Positions 52,864 to 61,623 of a stretch of DNA of 64,000 nt are shown piece after piece. The notes under the pieces are model-generated. The model saw only the letters and a list, made by a program, of their open reading frames with translations, had not been told where the DNA came from and did not search any database. Numbering within the stretch: the first letter of the stretch is position 1; every line of letters starts with the position of its first letter. This DNA comes from Flavobacterium hibernum (GTDB taxonomy: Bacteria > Bacteroidota > Bacteroidia > Flavobacteriales > Flavobacteriaceae), in the NCBI RefSeq assembly GCF_000832125.1, contig NZ_JPRK01000011.1:372001-436000 (forward strand), in the 5' to 3' direction. The position numbers were made by a program, and so were the translations under genes.

Positions 52864-54870
52864 TTACAATTTTTTAAATCTAACGGCTGCTCCTCCTGCT
52901 CCTCCTAAATGTAATTTTAGAGAATCTGACGCTTTTACGGTTTTCTTAGAAATTGCAATTTCTGCCGGATTATGTGTTTCATCTGTTCCAACGGCATCTG
53001 CATAAATCTGAGCTTCATATGTTGCTTTTGGATCTAAAAATGATAATGAAACATTTACGTCTCTTGCATTTTCGTTTGTAATTGTTCCTAAAAACCAATC
53101 GTTACTGTTTCTGTCCTTACGAGCTGTTGTAATATATGCTCCAATTTTTCCTTCTAATACTTTAGTGTCTTCCCAATCTGTTGGAACGTCTTTTAAGAAT
53201 TGTAATGCTGGTTTTCCTTCATAATTTTCAGGAAGATCTGCCATCATTTGTATTGGTGCGTAAATCGTAACATATAATGCTAATTGTTGCGCTGCAGTTC
53301 CGTGTACTCCTTTCCCTGGATATCCTTGTTTTACCTCAACATCAAAAATTCCTGGTGTATAATCCATTGGTCCTGATAGCAATCTTGTAAACGGAAGAAT
53401 CGTTAAATGGTTTGGCGGATTTCCTTCGCTCCAAGCGTTGTATTCCTGACCTCTCGCCGCTTCTCTCGAAACCATGTTTGGGAAAGTTCTGCGTTCTCCT
53501 GTATCTTTTATTGATTCATGATATAAAACTGCTAAATCATATTGTGCTGCTTTTTCTAAAATATATCTGAAATAATTTACTCCAAATTGTCCGAAGTGCA
53601 TTTCTTTCATGTTCAATTTAGAACCCACGTGACCAATTTTAACGGAATGAATTCCTAGTTTTTTGTACAATGCAAAACCTTCATCAACTTGTTTTAAATA
53701 GTTAATTAAGTTTGATCCTGTTTCGTGGTATCCAATAAGTTCTACGTCTTTTTTCTTTCCGTATTCTACTACTTTTTCTAAGTCGAAATTATCTGCACTT
53801 TTGGTGAAGCTAAACATATGCATATGGTTTTCGTACCAAGCAGGTGTCCAACCTTTGTTCCAGCCTTCGATCAATAAATGATGAAATCCTTCTTTGGCTG
53901 TAAAGTCGATATATTCTTCGGCGTGTTTGGTTGTTGCGCCTTGTTTATCGCTTTCCCAAAAAGTATATTTACCAATGTGCATTCCCCACCAAATTCCGAA
54001 GTATTTGTATGGTTTAAAATAACTTGCGGTATTTTTTAATTTGTTTGGATCATTCAGATTTAAAATTAAATAAGAGGTAATTAAGTCTGATGGATTTTCG
54101 CCAATTTGTAATGTTCTCCATGAAGATGTAAACGTATCTTTTACACGAACTTTTACTCCATCTGCCCATGGCACTAAATCTGATTTAAGTTGTGTTCCAC
54201 TTGTGTTTACCAAAGTCATACTGGCAAAATCAACTAAGTTTGCTTCGTGAAAACTCAAAGCTAATCCGCTTTTGCTTTCGATTGTAAGTGGTGTTAAAAC
54301 AGTATCTAAGGTACTTACGGGAGCATCTTTAAAAAGATATTCGTCGCGGTTTTCTCTGTTTGCCGGAATCCACCAAGCTTTTCCATCTTCTTTTAAGTTA
54401 AAAGTCGTTTTTTCATCCATAATGAAAATACTGTCTTTTACATTTTGTTTTGGATATACGTATCTAAAAGCAACTCCGTCATCAAAAGCACGAAACTGAA
54501 TTTCAAGTTTACGTTTGTTTCCGCTTTTTTGCTGTAATTCGACCGAAAGCTGATTGTAATGATTTCTTATGTTTTTCTTTTCTCCCCAAACTTGTGTCCA
54601 AGTTTCATCGAAAGTGCTGTTTTTTACATTTTTGATTTCAAAATCAGAACTTAAGTTTTCATTTCCCTTTAATAAAAAACCCATATCTGATGGTGTTATC
54701 ACTTCGGTTTTTCCGTGTGAAACAGCATATTTTGGAGCGTTTTTTACTAACTCGAATTTGATTTTGTTTTGCCCGTTTGGCGATGCCAATTCGTAAGCAT
54801 TTTTGTTTTTCTGACTATATCCAATCGAAATTGAAAGTAATAAGGCGGGAAGAATGAGGTAATTTTTCAT
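52864..54870 (-). CDS. GH97 glycoside hydrolase, inverting (SusB-like) type
   Basis: The 668-residue exported enzyme has a signal peptide (1-19), an N-terminal beta-sandwich (about 25-270), a TIM barrel and a C-terminal beta domain. It reads VKIGHVGS where retaining alpha-galactosidases of the family have a nucleophile Asp in VKVDF. It keeps the glutamates of the inverting SusB type (for example YHESIKDTGERR and REAARGQEYNAW). By family knowledge this predicts an alpha-glucosidase-type inverting mechanism, which is odd in xyloglucan breakdown. Confidence 0.87.
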   Translation of the reverse strand: MKNYLILPALLLSISIGYSQKNKNAYELASPNGQNKIKFELVKNAPKYAVSHGKTEVITPSDMGFLLKGNENLSSDFEIKNVKNSTFDETWTQVWGEKKNIRNHYNQLSVELQQKSGNKRKLEIQFRAFDDGVAFRYVYPKQNVKDSIFIMDEKTTFNLKEDGKAWWIPANRENRDEYLFKDAPVSTLDTVLTPLTIESKSGLALSFHEANLVDFASMTLVNTSGTQLKSDLVPWADGVKVRVKDTFTSSWRTLQIGENPSDLITSYLILNLNDPNKLKNTASYFKPYKYFGIWWGMHIGKYTFWESDKQGATTKHAEEYIDFTAKEGFHHLLIEGWNKGWTPAWYENHMHMFSFTKSADNFDLEKVVEYGKKKDVELIGYHETGSNLINYLKQVDEGFALYKKLGIHSVKIGHVGSKLNMKEMHFGQFGVNYFRYILEKAAQYDLAVLYHESIKDTGERRTFPNMVSREAARGQEYNAWSEGNPPNHLTILPFTRLLSGPMDYTPGIFDVEVKQGYPGKGVHGTAAQQLALYVTIYAPIQMMADLPENYEGKPALQFLKDVPTDWEDTKVLEGKIGAYITTARKDRNSNDWFLGTITNENARDVNVSLSFLDPKATYEAQIYADAVGTDETHNPAEIAISKKTVKASDSLKLHLGGAGGAAVRFKKL

Positions 54871-54977
54871 GATATTTTTCTTAATTCATTTTTAGTAAAT
54901 CGGGCGTTGCAAGGCTTTCGCCCGATTTAAAAACTCAACAAAAACTTATTTTTATCCTTTTGGGATTATTTTTTTTT

Positions 54978-55108
54978 GCCACAGATTACACAGATTAAAA
55001 TGATTTTTTTTAAAATTCTTTGTGTTTGTTTTTTCACGCAGATCTCACAGATTTAAGCAGATTTTTAATTCTCAATTTTTAATCCTTTTAATCTGTGTAA
55101 TCTGTGGC
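54978..55108. repeat. Long inverted repeat (family D, copy 1)
   Basis: The 23-bp arms 54978-55000 (GCCACAGATTACACAGATTA...) and 55086-55108 are perfect complements. The loop contains further CAGATCTCACAGATTTAAGCAGATT words. It lies between the GH31 and GH97 genes. Confidence 0.85.
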
Positions 55109-55118
55109 ATACATTTCT

Positions 55119-57518
55119 TTATTTTATCCACTCTGTTTTAAGAGTCGTTTTTCCTTGTAACGGGTTTGATGTTACATCGAAATTGTTTCCGTTTTTGGTC
55201 ACTTTTATTTCTTGTACTGCATCGCCGTCTGGTAAAAATACTTTGGCTGTCGCCGAAGTTATTTTGTCGCTTGCATAAACTTTCAACGTCAATTTACTCC
55301 AATCCATATCTTTTGTAGATTGCGCTAATGCGATATGAGGCAATGCCGTTCCATCTTTTACTAAAACTACGATTGGCACTTCGCCCGCCTTAATTTTATG
55401 CCATCCTGATTGGTATACTTTTTTAGTTTGATAATCAATCCATGTTCCTTCCGGAAGGTAAACATCTCTTTCTGTAACTTCTTCAAAAAGTGGTGCAACT
55501 AAAATGCTTGATCCAAATAAATATTCATTGTCTACTAACCAAGCACCCGGATCATTTGGATATTCTACAAATAGAGCACGCATCATTGGTAATCCTTTTT
55601 GAGAACTTTCTTTGGCCTGAGCGTAGATATATGGCATTAATTCGTAACGCATATTATCGGCTTTTCTAAATCCTTCTAAGAAATCTTTACTGTACAACCA
55701 AGGTTCGCGCGGAGGTTCTCCGTGGCTTCTTACGTGTGAAGTAAACATTCCGAAAGGCGCCCATCTTCTGTATAAATTCTCCGGTGATTTTGTGGCAAAT
55801 CCTCCCACATCATGACTCCAAAAACTGAATCCGCTTAATCCTAAAGAAAGTCCGCCGCGTAATTCTGCCGACATTGCTCCGTTTGAAGTTTCTGCATCTC
55901 CACCCCAATGTAACGGATAACGTTGACTTCCTGCCCATGTACTTCTTGCCCAGATTAAAGTGTAGCCTTTTTCTTTTTGAGTAATTTCGGCTACAGCCTT
56001 ATTATATCTTAAAGGGTATAAATTGTGTTCATAAAAGCCTGTTCTTCCTGAATGGTAAATTCCGTCTGGCGGAGCTGCTTCTCCAAAATCAACTTTGAAA
56101 ACCGAAACGCCCTGATCGAATAAATGTTTTAGTTTTGATTGATACCAAGTTACAGTTTCGGGATTTGAGAAATCTAAAACGGCATCTTCATACGGAAGAT
56201 TTCCTTTGCGATCTCTAACTGCAAGATTTTTTTCCATTATTTCAGGGAACAAAGTGTTCTTTGGTGAGAAATAGGGTAATTGCCATAGACACACATGGAA
56301 ACCGTCGTCTTTTAAATCTGACATCATTTTTTGAGCATCCGGGAAACGATCTTTTGAAAACTCGTAATTGTTTCTCCAATCTACATCAAACCAGCCAGTG
56401 TCGAAGTGAATTACGTCTGTTGGAATTTTATATTTACGTAAATCTTTGGCTACTTCGCGACCTTCTTTTTCTGTAAAATAGGTAATTCTGCTCATCCAAA
56501 AACCAAAAGACCAAAGTGGTGGCATTGCAGCTTTTCCGGTTAAATCTGTGTATTGGTCTAAAATGTCTTTTGGCTCTCCGATAAAGAAGAACAAATCTGC
56601 TTCGTCGTCTCCAATGTACATTTCGTTTGCACTTCCAAAGTATTTTCCAAAATCAACTGTTATTGGTGTCGAATGGTGCATGAAAACTCCGTAACCACGA
56701 CTACTCATATAAAACGGAACGGGTTTGTACATGGTTTCATTTTGGATTCCGTTGGCATCATCTGTCCATAAAACAACTTTTTGTCCGCGTTTATTGAATT
56801 GCGTGAATGATTCTCCGCAACCAAATATTTTTTCATCTGGTTCTAAGCTAAAAGCCGCGCCCATACTTCTCGAATAATCGCTGTTTCTGCGCACATACGA
56901 GAACGGAAGTGTTGGTGTATAGGTATTTTTAAAATCAGTATCGTGAAGTGTACTTGTCAGCAGTTTTCCTTTTTCATCATAGATTTTTACGTGCCAAGGT
57001 TTTGTCAAAATTTCAACTCTTCCGTGTTTGCTTGTATAGCTGTGACCGCCTTCTATTTTAGCATATTTCCATAATTCCGGATGATTTGGCGCAACACCGT
57101 TAATCAACATTAGGGATTCTTTTTCCGGATGAAATTGTGGCCCTGAAGTAGTTTTGATTCTAATGGTTCTGTCTGAAACAAACTGAATTTGAAATGGCAA
57201 AACAGGAGATTCTGCATATTCTGTTGTTGGAAATTCGTTTGCTTTTTCTACATCAGGTTTCATCATCATGTTGTTGAATGCCTGACGTGTTTTATAATTG
57301 TATCTCAAATATTTGATGGTTCCTTTTGCTGTTGCAGGATCAAAAGAAGCCAATTCGTCTGCGAAATAAAAAGTGTTCAGATAGTTCTGAAAATCTTTGC
57401 TGATGTCTATTGGTGCGTTTAACACATCTGCATTCTGGATTTGAGCTGAGGCATTTGGAATTGTAAGAAGTCCAAAAGCGCAAATCGAAAACAAGGTTTT
57501 TAAATGTGATTTTTTCAT
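55119..57518 (-). CDS. GH31 alpha-xylosidase
   Basis: The 799-residue exported enzyme has a signal peptide (to ASAQ, 26), an N-terminal beta-sandwich (about 40-320), a TIM barrel and C-terminal beta domains. The nucleophile is D477 in FKVDFGE and the acid/base D541 in WGGDAETS. KVDFGE is typical of the YicI-like alpha-xylosidase branch rather than alpha-glucosidases. It would remove alpha-1,6-xylose from xyloglucan oligosaccharides. There is no obvious PA14 insert. Confidence 0.92.
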   Translation of the reverse strand: MKKSHLKTLFSICAFGLLTIPNASAQIQNADVLNAPIDISKDFQNYLNTFYFADELASFDPATAKGTIKYLRYNYKTRQAFNNMMMKPDVEKANEFPTTEYAESPVLPFQIQFVSDRTIRIKTTSGPQFHPEKESLMLINGVAPNHPELWKYAKIEGGHSYTSKHGRVEILTKPWHVKIYDEKGKLLTSTLHDTDFKNTYTPTLPFSYVRRNSDYSRSMGAAFSLEPDEKIFGCGESFTQFNKRGQKVVLWTDDANGIQNETMYKPVPFYMSSRGYGVFMHHSTPITVDFGKYFGSANEMYIGDDEADLFFFIGEPKDILDQYTDLTGKAAMPPLWSFGFWMSRITYFTEKEGREVAKDLRKYKIPTDVIHFDTGWFDVDWRNNYEFSKDRFPDAQKMMSDLKDDGFHVCLWQLPYFSPKNTLFPEIMEKNLAVRDRKGNLPYEDAVLDFSNPETVTWYQSKLKHLFDQGVSVFKVDFGEAAPPDGIYHSGRTGFYEHNLYPLRYNKAVAEITQKEKGYTLIWARSTWAGSQRYPLHWGGDAETSNGAMSAELRGGLSLGLSGFSFWSHDVGGFATKSPENLYRRWAPFGMFTSHVRSHGEPPREPWLYSKDFLEGFRKADNMRYELMPYIYAQAKESSQKGLPMMRALFVEYPNDPGAWLVDNEYLFGSSILVAPLFEEVTERDVYLPEGTWIDYQTKKVYQSGWHKIKAGEVPIVVLVKDGTALPHIALAQSTKDMDWSKLTLKVYASDKITSATAKVFLPDGDAVQEIKVTKNGNNFDVTSNPLQGKTTLKTEWIK

Positions 57519-57537
57519 TAGTTATTTTTTATTTTTT

Positions 57538-57626
57538 GCCACAGATTAAAAGAATTCGAAAGGATTTTTTTCTTTTCTCTCGCAGATCATGCAGATTTAA
57601 ATCTTTTTAATCCTTTAATCTGTGGC
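57538..57626. repeat. Long inverted repeat (family D, copy 2)
   Basis: Arms GCCACAGATTAAA (57538-57550) and TTTAATCTGTGGC (57614-57626) are exact complements. The loop has CGCAGATCATGCAGATTTAA, like the loop of the copy at 54978. It lies between the GH2 and GH31 genes. Confidence 0.83.
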
Positions 57627-57654
57627 TATACTTAAATTTCAAAAATTAGAAAAC

Positions 57655-60150
57655 TTATTCTGTTGTAATTACAATTGTGGCTTGTTTTAGTCCATTAGCT
57701 TTAGCGGTTAATTCTAATCTTCCTGTTTTATTTTCGGATTGAACTATAACTAAACATTTTCCTGCCAAAGCCGTATGTTTATTTCCTTTATACGGTTCGT
57801 GGCTAACTGGATCACCGCTACAAACGCCTACGATTTTTCCATTTCCTTTTAATGAGAAATTGATCTCGTTATTTGCATTTGGCGCTAAAGTTCCTTTTGC
57901 ATCTAAAATATCAACTGTAACAAATGACAAATCATTTCCATCGGCTTTAATTGTACTTCTATCTGCAGTAAGTTTTAGATTATCTGGATTTCCGGCTGTT
58001 TTGATTTCGGTTTCCAGAACTGTTTTTCCGTCTTTACGAGAAATTGCTTTTAGTGTTCCGGCTTGAAAAGGTATTCTCCACATTACATGTAAATCATCTC
58101 CTTTTTTACTACGAACGCCTACTGATTTTCCGTTAAGGAAAAGTTCAACCTCATCTGCTTTATTATAATATGCCCAAACGTCTACGGTTTGTCCTGCTTT
58201 CCAGTTCCAATGTGGAAAAATGTGTAGCACGGTTTTATCTGTCCATTCGCTTTGATACATATAATAAACGTCTTTTGGGAAACCGGCTAAATCTACAATT
58301 CCGAAATAAGAACTTACAGACGGCCACTCGTAAGGTGTTGGTTCTCCGATGTAATCGAAACCTGTCCAAATATACATTCCTGAAAGATAATCATGTTTTT
58401 TGATAATTTTCCAAGTTGCTTCGTGTGTTGAACCCCAAGGTGTTTGCGTTTGATCATAAGCTGAAACGGTGTTTCCGGGATTTCCATCGGTAAATTTTAA
58501 ATCCCATCGTACTGGCCATTTTTTATTGACATCTGAAACTGCATCATAATATCCGCGAGTTTGTAAACCCGAAGTTGTTTCGGTTGCGATAAAAGGTGTG
58601 TTTGGGAAATTCTTTTGATGATGCTCATAGGTTTGATGTGCATAATTGTAACCTATTAAATCTAAAATACCGGATGCGGCAAGTGGATTAATTTGAACAT
58701 TTTTCTTTTCGAATTGTAATGTTACGTCGTCAATATTCATATTTACCGGCGGATTCATCGCTGCGGTTAGCGGACGTGTTTTATCATATTGACGTGTTAT
58801 TGCGGCCAATTCTTTTGCGATTGTTATGCCAGTTTCACTCCATTGTTCTGGAATTTCGTTCCCAATACTCCAGATAAAAATACTTGGATGATTACGGTCG
58901 CGAAGCAATTGATCTACTAAATCTTTTTTATGCCATTTGTCCCAATCGTTTCCGTAATCGTATTTGGTTTTGGTTTGTTTCCACATATCAAAAGCTTCAT
59001 CCATGACAATGAAACCCATTTTATCGCATAAGTCTAAAAGTTCGGGAGCAGGCGGATTGTGTGATGTTCTAATTCCGTTTACGCCCATTTCTTTCAGGAT
59101 TTCTAACTGACGTGCGATGGCACGCGTATTGATTGCTGCACCTAATGGCCCTAAATCGTGATGCATACAAACTCCTTTTATTTTAACTTGTTTTCCGTTT
59201 AAAATAAAACCTTTATTTAAATCGAATTTAAAATCTCTGATTCCGAATTTCGTTTTATACTCATCTACAACTTTATTGTCAAGCGAAATTTCCGTAACTG
59301 CTGTATACAATTCTGGTTTTTCAACCGACCATAAAATAGGATTCGGCACTTCGATTTGTTGTTTGATAGTTTGATTGGCATTTGCACCAATTGTTATATT
59401 TTGATTAGTCGATTTTATTCTTCTAAGATCACTTCCGACACCATAAAAAATAGTTGTTGTTACGGTTGCTTTTTTTGAATCTGAATTCTGATTTTGAATT
59501 GTGGTTTCAAAATTTACCGAAGCATTTTCGGTCGTAACTTTTGGTGTTGTCACATAGGTTCCCCATTGTGCAACGTGTAGTTTATCTGTGGTTTCGATCC
59601 AGACGTTTCTAAAAATTCCTGATCCTGAATACCAACGTGAATTGGGTTGTTTTGAATTGTCAACCTTTACAATAATTTCATTGTTTTTGTCTCCATAATT
59701 TAAATAAGAGGAGATGTCATATTGAAAACCTATATATCCATTTGGACGTTTTCCTAAATAATGTCCGTTTACCCAAACTTCGCTGTCTTTGTAAACGCCA
59801 TCAAAAGTAATTGAAGTGACTTTGCTACTATCTGCAGCAGCAACTTTGAATGTTTTTTTGTACCAGCCTAATCCTCCGTTTAATGATCCTCCGCCATATC
59901 CGGCCGGACTTTTTTCATCAAATTTTCCTTCAATACTCCAATCATGAGGAACATTTAGTGTTCGCCATTGTGTCGAAGCGCCAATAGTATCTTTGTCTTT
60001 TATACTATCATTTAAATGAAAACTCCAATCTGAATTAAAAGAAACTTTTCGATTAATAAATTTTTCATCACTTGATGTTTTGCATCCTGTTAGTAACAGA
60101 AAGCTGACAAAAAGTAATCCTATTTTTTTATATAAAGTAAACTGAAACAT
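57655..60150 (-). CDS. GH2 beta-galactosidase lipoprotein
   Basis: The 831-residue protein has a lipobox (LTGC, C23), a jelly-roll sugar-binding domain (about 35-190) and an immunoglobulin-like domain (about 195-305). A TIM barrel carries acid/base E432 (SIGNEIPEQW) and nucleophile E524 (FIATETTS). C-terminal beta domains end in TIVITTE. It would remove beta-1,2-galactose from xyloglucan L side chains. It is the first hydrolase gene after the binding-protein genes. Confidence 0.9.
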   Translation of the reverse strand: MFQFTLYKKIGLLFVSFLLLTGCKTSSDEKFINRKVSFNSDWSFHLNDSIKDKDTIGASTQWRTLNVPHDWSIEGKFDEKSPAGYGGGSLNGGLGWYKKTFKVAAADSSKVTSITFDGVYKDSEVWVNGHYLGKRPNGYIGFQYDISSYLNYGDKNNEIIVKVDNSKQPNSRWYSGSGIFRNVWIETTDKLHVAQWGTYVTTPKVTTENASVNFETTIQNQNSDSKKATVTTTIFYGVGSDLRRIKSTNQNITIGANANQTIKQQIEVPNPILWSVEKPELYTAVTEISLDNKVVDEYKTKFGIRDFKFDLNKGFILNGKQVKIKGVCMHHDLGPLGAAINTRAIARQLEILKEMGVNGIRTSHNPPAPELLDLCDKMGFIVMDEAFDMWKQTKTKYDYGNDWDKWHKKDLVDQLLRDRNHPSIFIWSIGNEIPEQWSETGITIAKELAAITRQYDKTRPLTAAMNPPVNMNIDDVTLQFEKKNVQINPLAASGILDLIGYNYAHQTYEHHQKNFPNTPFIATETTSGLQTRGYYDAVSDVNKKWPVRWDLKFTDGNPGNTVSAYDQTQTPWGSTHEATWKIIKKHDYLSGMYIWTGFDYIGEPTPYEWPSVSSYFGIVDLAGFPKDVYYMYQSEWTDKTVLHIFPHWNWKAGQTVDVWAYYNKADEVELFLNGKSVGVRSKKGDDLHVMWRIPFQAGTLKAISRKDGKTVLETEIKTAGNPDNLKLTADRSTIKADGNDLSFVTVDILDAKGTLAPNANNEINFSLKGNGKIVGVCSGDPVSHEPYKGNKHTALAGKCLVIVQSENKTGRLELTAKANGLKQATIVITTE

Positions 60151-60167
60151 AGTATTAGAGATTTTAA

Positions 60168-60206
60168 AATAACCTGAAAGCAGTTCAACACTTCTTTCAG
60201 GTTATT
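60168..60206 (-). terminator. Intercistronic stem-loop after the glycan-binding lipoprotein gene
   Basis: The 13-bp arms AATAACCTGAAAG (60168-60180) and CTTTCAGGTTATT (60194-60206) are perfect. On the minus-strand transcript it is 22 nt past the stop and is followed only by TTTTAAAA. It may be a partial terminator or an RNA-stabilising structure between binding and hydrolase genes. Confidence 0.65.
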
Positions 60207-60227
60207 GTTAAACTAAAAATGTATAAT

Positions 60228-61610
60228 TTAAGGAATTATGTAATGGAAAACGAACCATTCATCTTTAGATGTATCGTACGATGTTCCTAACCAAATACCT
60301 TTTTGCAAATAATCTTTATTATATGCTTTAACTACTTTAATAACATGTGCAGTTGGATTCATCCAGCTTGTTGAATTTTGAAGAAGTGTTTCTCCTCCTA
60401 AATCAATTTCATTGGTTGCTGCTTTGATGGTAAAAATTCCTGAAGTTACAACTCCATTTTGACTGCGGGTATAATTAAGTTTACCTCCCCATTGATCAAA
60501 ACGAATCCAAGAATTACCTGAGATTGCTGTCCAATCATCATTCCATCCCCAATTGTAAGAGCTTGAAGCGCCAGTTGTCCAACCAATTCCTTTTCCAACC
60601 CAGTCAACTGGATTTCCTTTTCCGTCCAGATTCCAAACTCTTCCTGCGCCTGTTCCTCCTGTTAACATGGTTAACAATTCGCCTGGAGCAAAAGTAGGAT
60701 TAAAGCCTTCGTCAAGAACTGGATCTGTTACTACAGGAACATAATGGTCTGCATAATCTTTAGAAACAAAGTTCCAAATATACCACCATTGACCTTCACT
60801 ATTGGTTCTAAGTACTGCTATTCTTAATTGATTTTCAGTAAGTGTTAGCACTCTTAAACCGTTGCTCCAGTTACTTGCATTAGCAATATAATTATCTGGT
60901 CTTAGAATAGTTGCTCCGGTTGTGGTTAAAGTGTGTGCATTAATATCTAAGAAATAAGATCCACTTTGAACCGTTGTTCCGTTAGCTTCGCTAACTGTCA
61001 TGAAAGGTCCTCCATCAAGGCTAAATGTCATGTATCTTCCCCAATGCATATCTGCATCTGTACTAGAATTTGCATTACCAGCCGGTTCCCAGTTTGGAGT
61101 AAATTTATTCCACTCTACTACTGTACTCGGATCTGCATAAGACATTGCGCCTTGAGCTAAACCATATTTACCATTGTCTGCTATCCACGATTTCTTTTTA
61201 CCAACTCCACCAGATAATGCAGTCCATAGCGGATCGTTTACATAACTTAAATTATCCTTGGTTACTGTAATGGTTACAGGGTCTAACTCGACAATTCCGC
61301 CGCCTGTTACGGCAGTAATCTTGATAGTGTAATTTCCTTTAAAGGCATATTTTACTGTTTCTGTTGCTTTGCTGGATTTTCCTGTAACGTAATCCCAAGT
61401 AAGCACAACTCCTGGAGTTGTGTTTTTTAGTAAAACGGTATTTCCTCCTGGGTCTACTACAAAATCCTGAGTTATTTCGTAGTGTATATCGGATTTAGCC
61501 AATGGTTCGTCTAGCGAATAGGTTTCTGGGGAACAAGATGATACTAGCATTAGTGCTGCTAACATCAAAAATGATGTAATTACTAATTTTATATTTTTCA
61601 TTTTTTTCAT
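60228..61610 (-). CDS. PKD-like surface glycan-binding lipoprotein
   Basis: The 460-residue product has a lipobox (VSSC, C26) and an Ig/PKD-like domain (about 42-118; VVLTWDYVTG, GNYTIKITAV). A long C-terminal beta-rich region (about 125-455) has many exposed tryptophans, as in SGBP proteins that hold the polysaccharide at the surface. It follows susD by 13 bp. An in-frame ATG at residue 4 is a possible start. It has no hydrolase motif. Confidence 0.8.
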   Translation of the reverse strand: MKKMKNIKLVITSFLMLAALMLVSSCSPETYSLDEPLAKSDIHYEITQDFVVDPGGNTVLLKNTTPGVVLTWDYVTGKSSKATETVKYAFKGNYTIKITAVTGGGIVELDPVTITVTKDNLSYVNDPLWTALSGGVGKKKSWIADNGKYGLAQGAMSYADPSTVVEWNKFTPNWEPAGNANSSTDADMHWGRYMTFSLDGGPFMTVSEANGTTVQSGSYFLDINAHTLTTTGATILRPDNYIANASNWSNGLRVLTLTENQLRIAVLRTNSEGQWWYIWNFVSKDYADHYVPVVTDPVLDEGFNPTFAPGELLTMLTGGTGAGRVWNLDGKGNPVDWVGKGIGWTTGASSSYNWGWNDDWTAISGNSWIRFDQWGGKLNYTRSQNGVVTSGIFTIKAATNEIDLGGETLLQNSTSWMNPTAHVIKVVKAYNKDYLQKGIWLGTSYDTSKDEWFVFHYIIP

Positions 61611-61623
61611 TTTTTAGTTAAAA

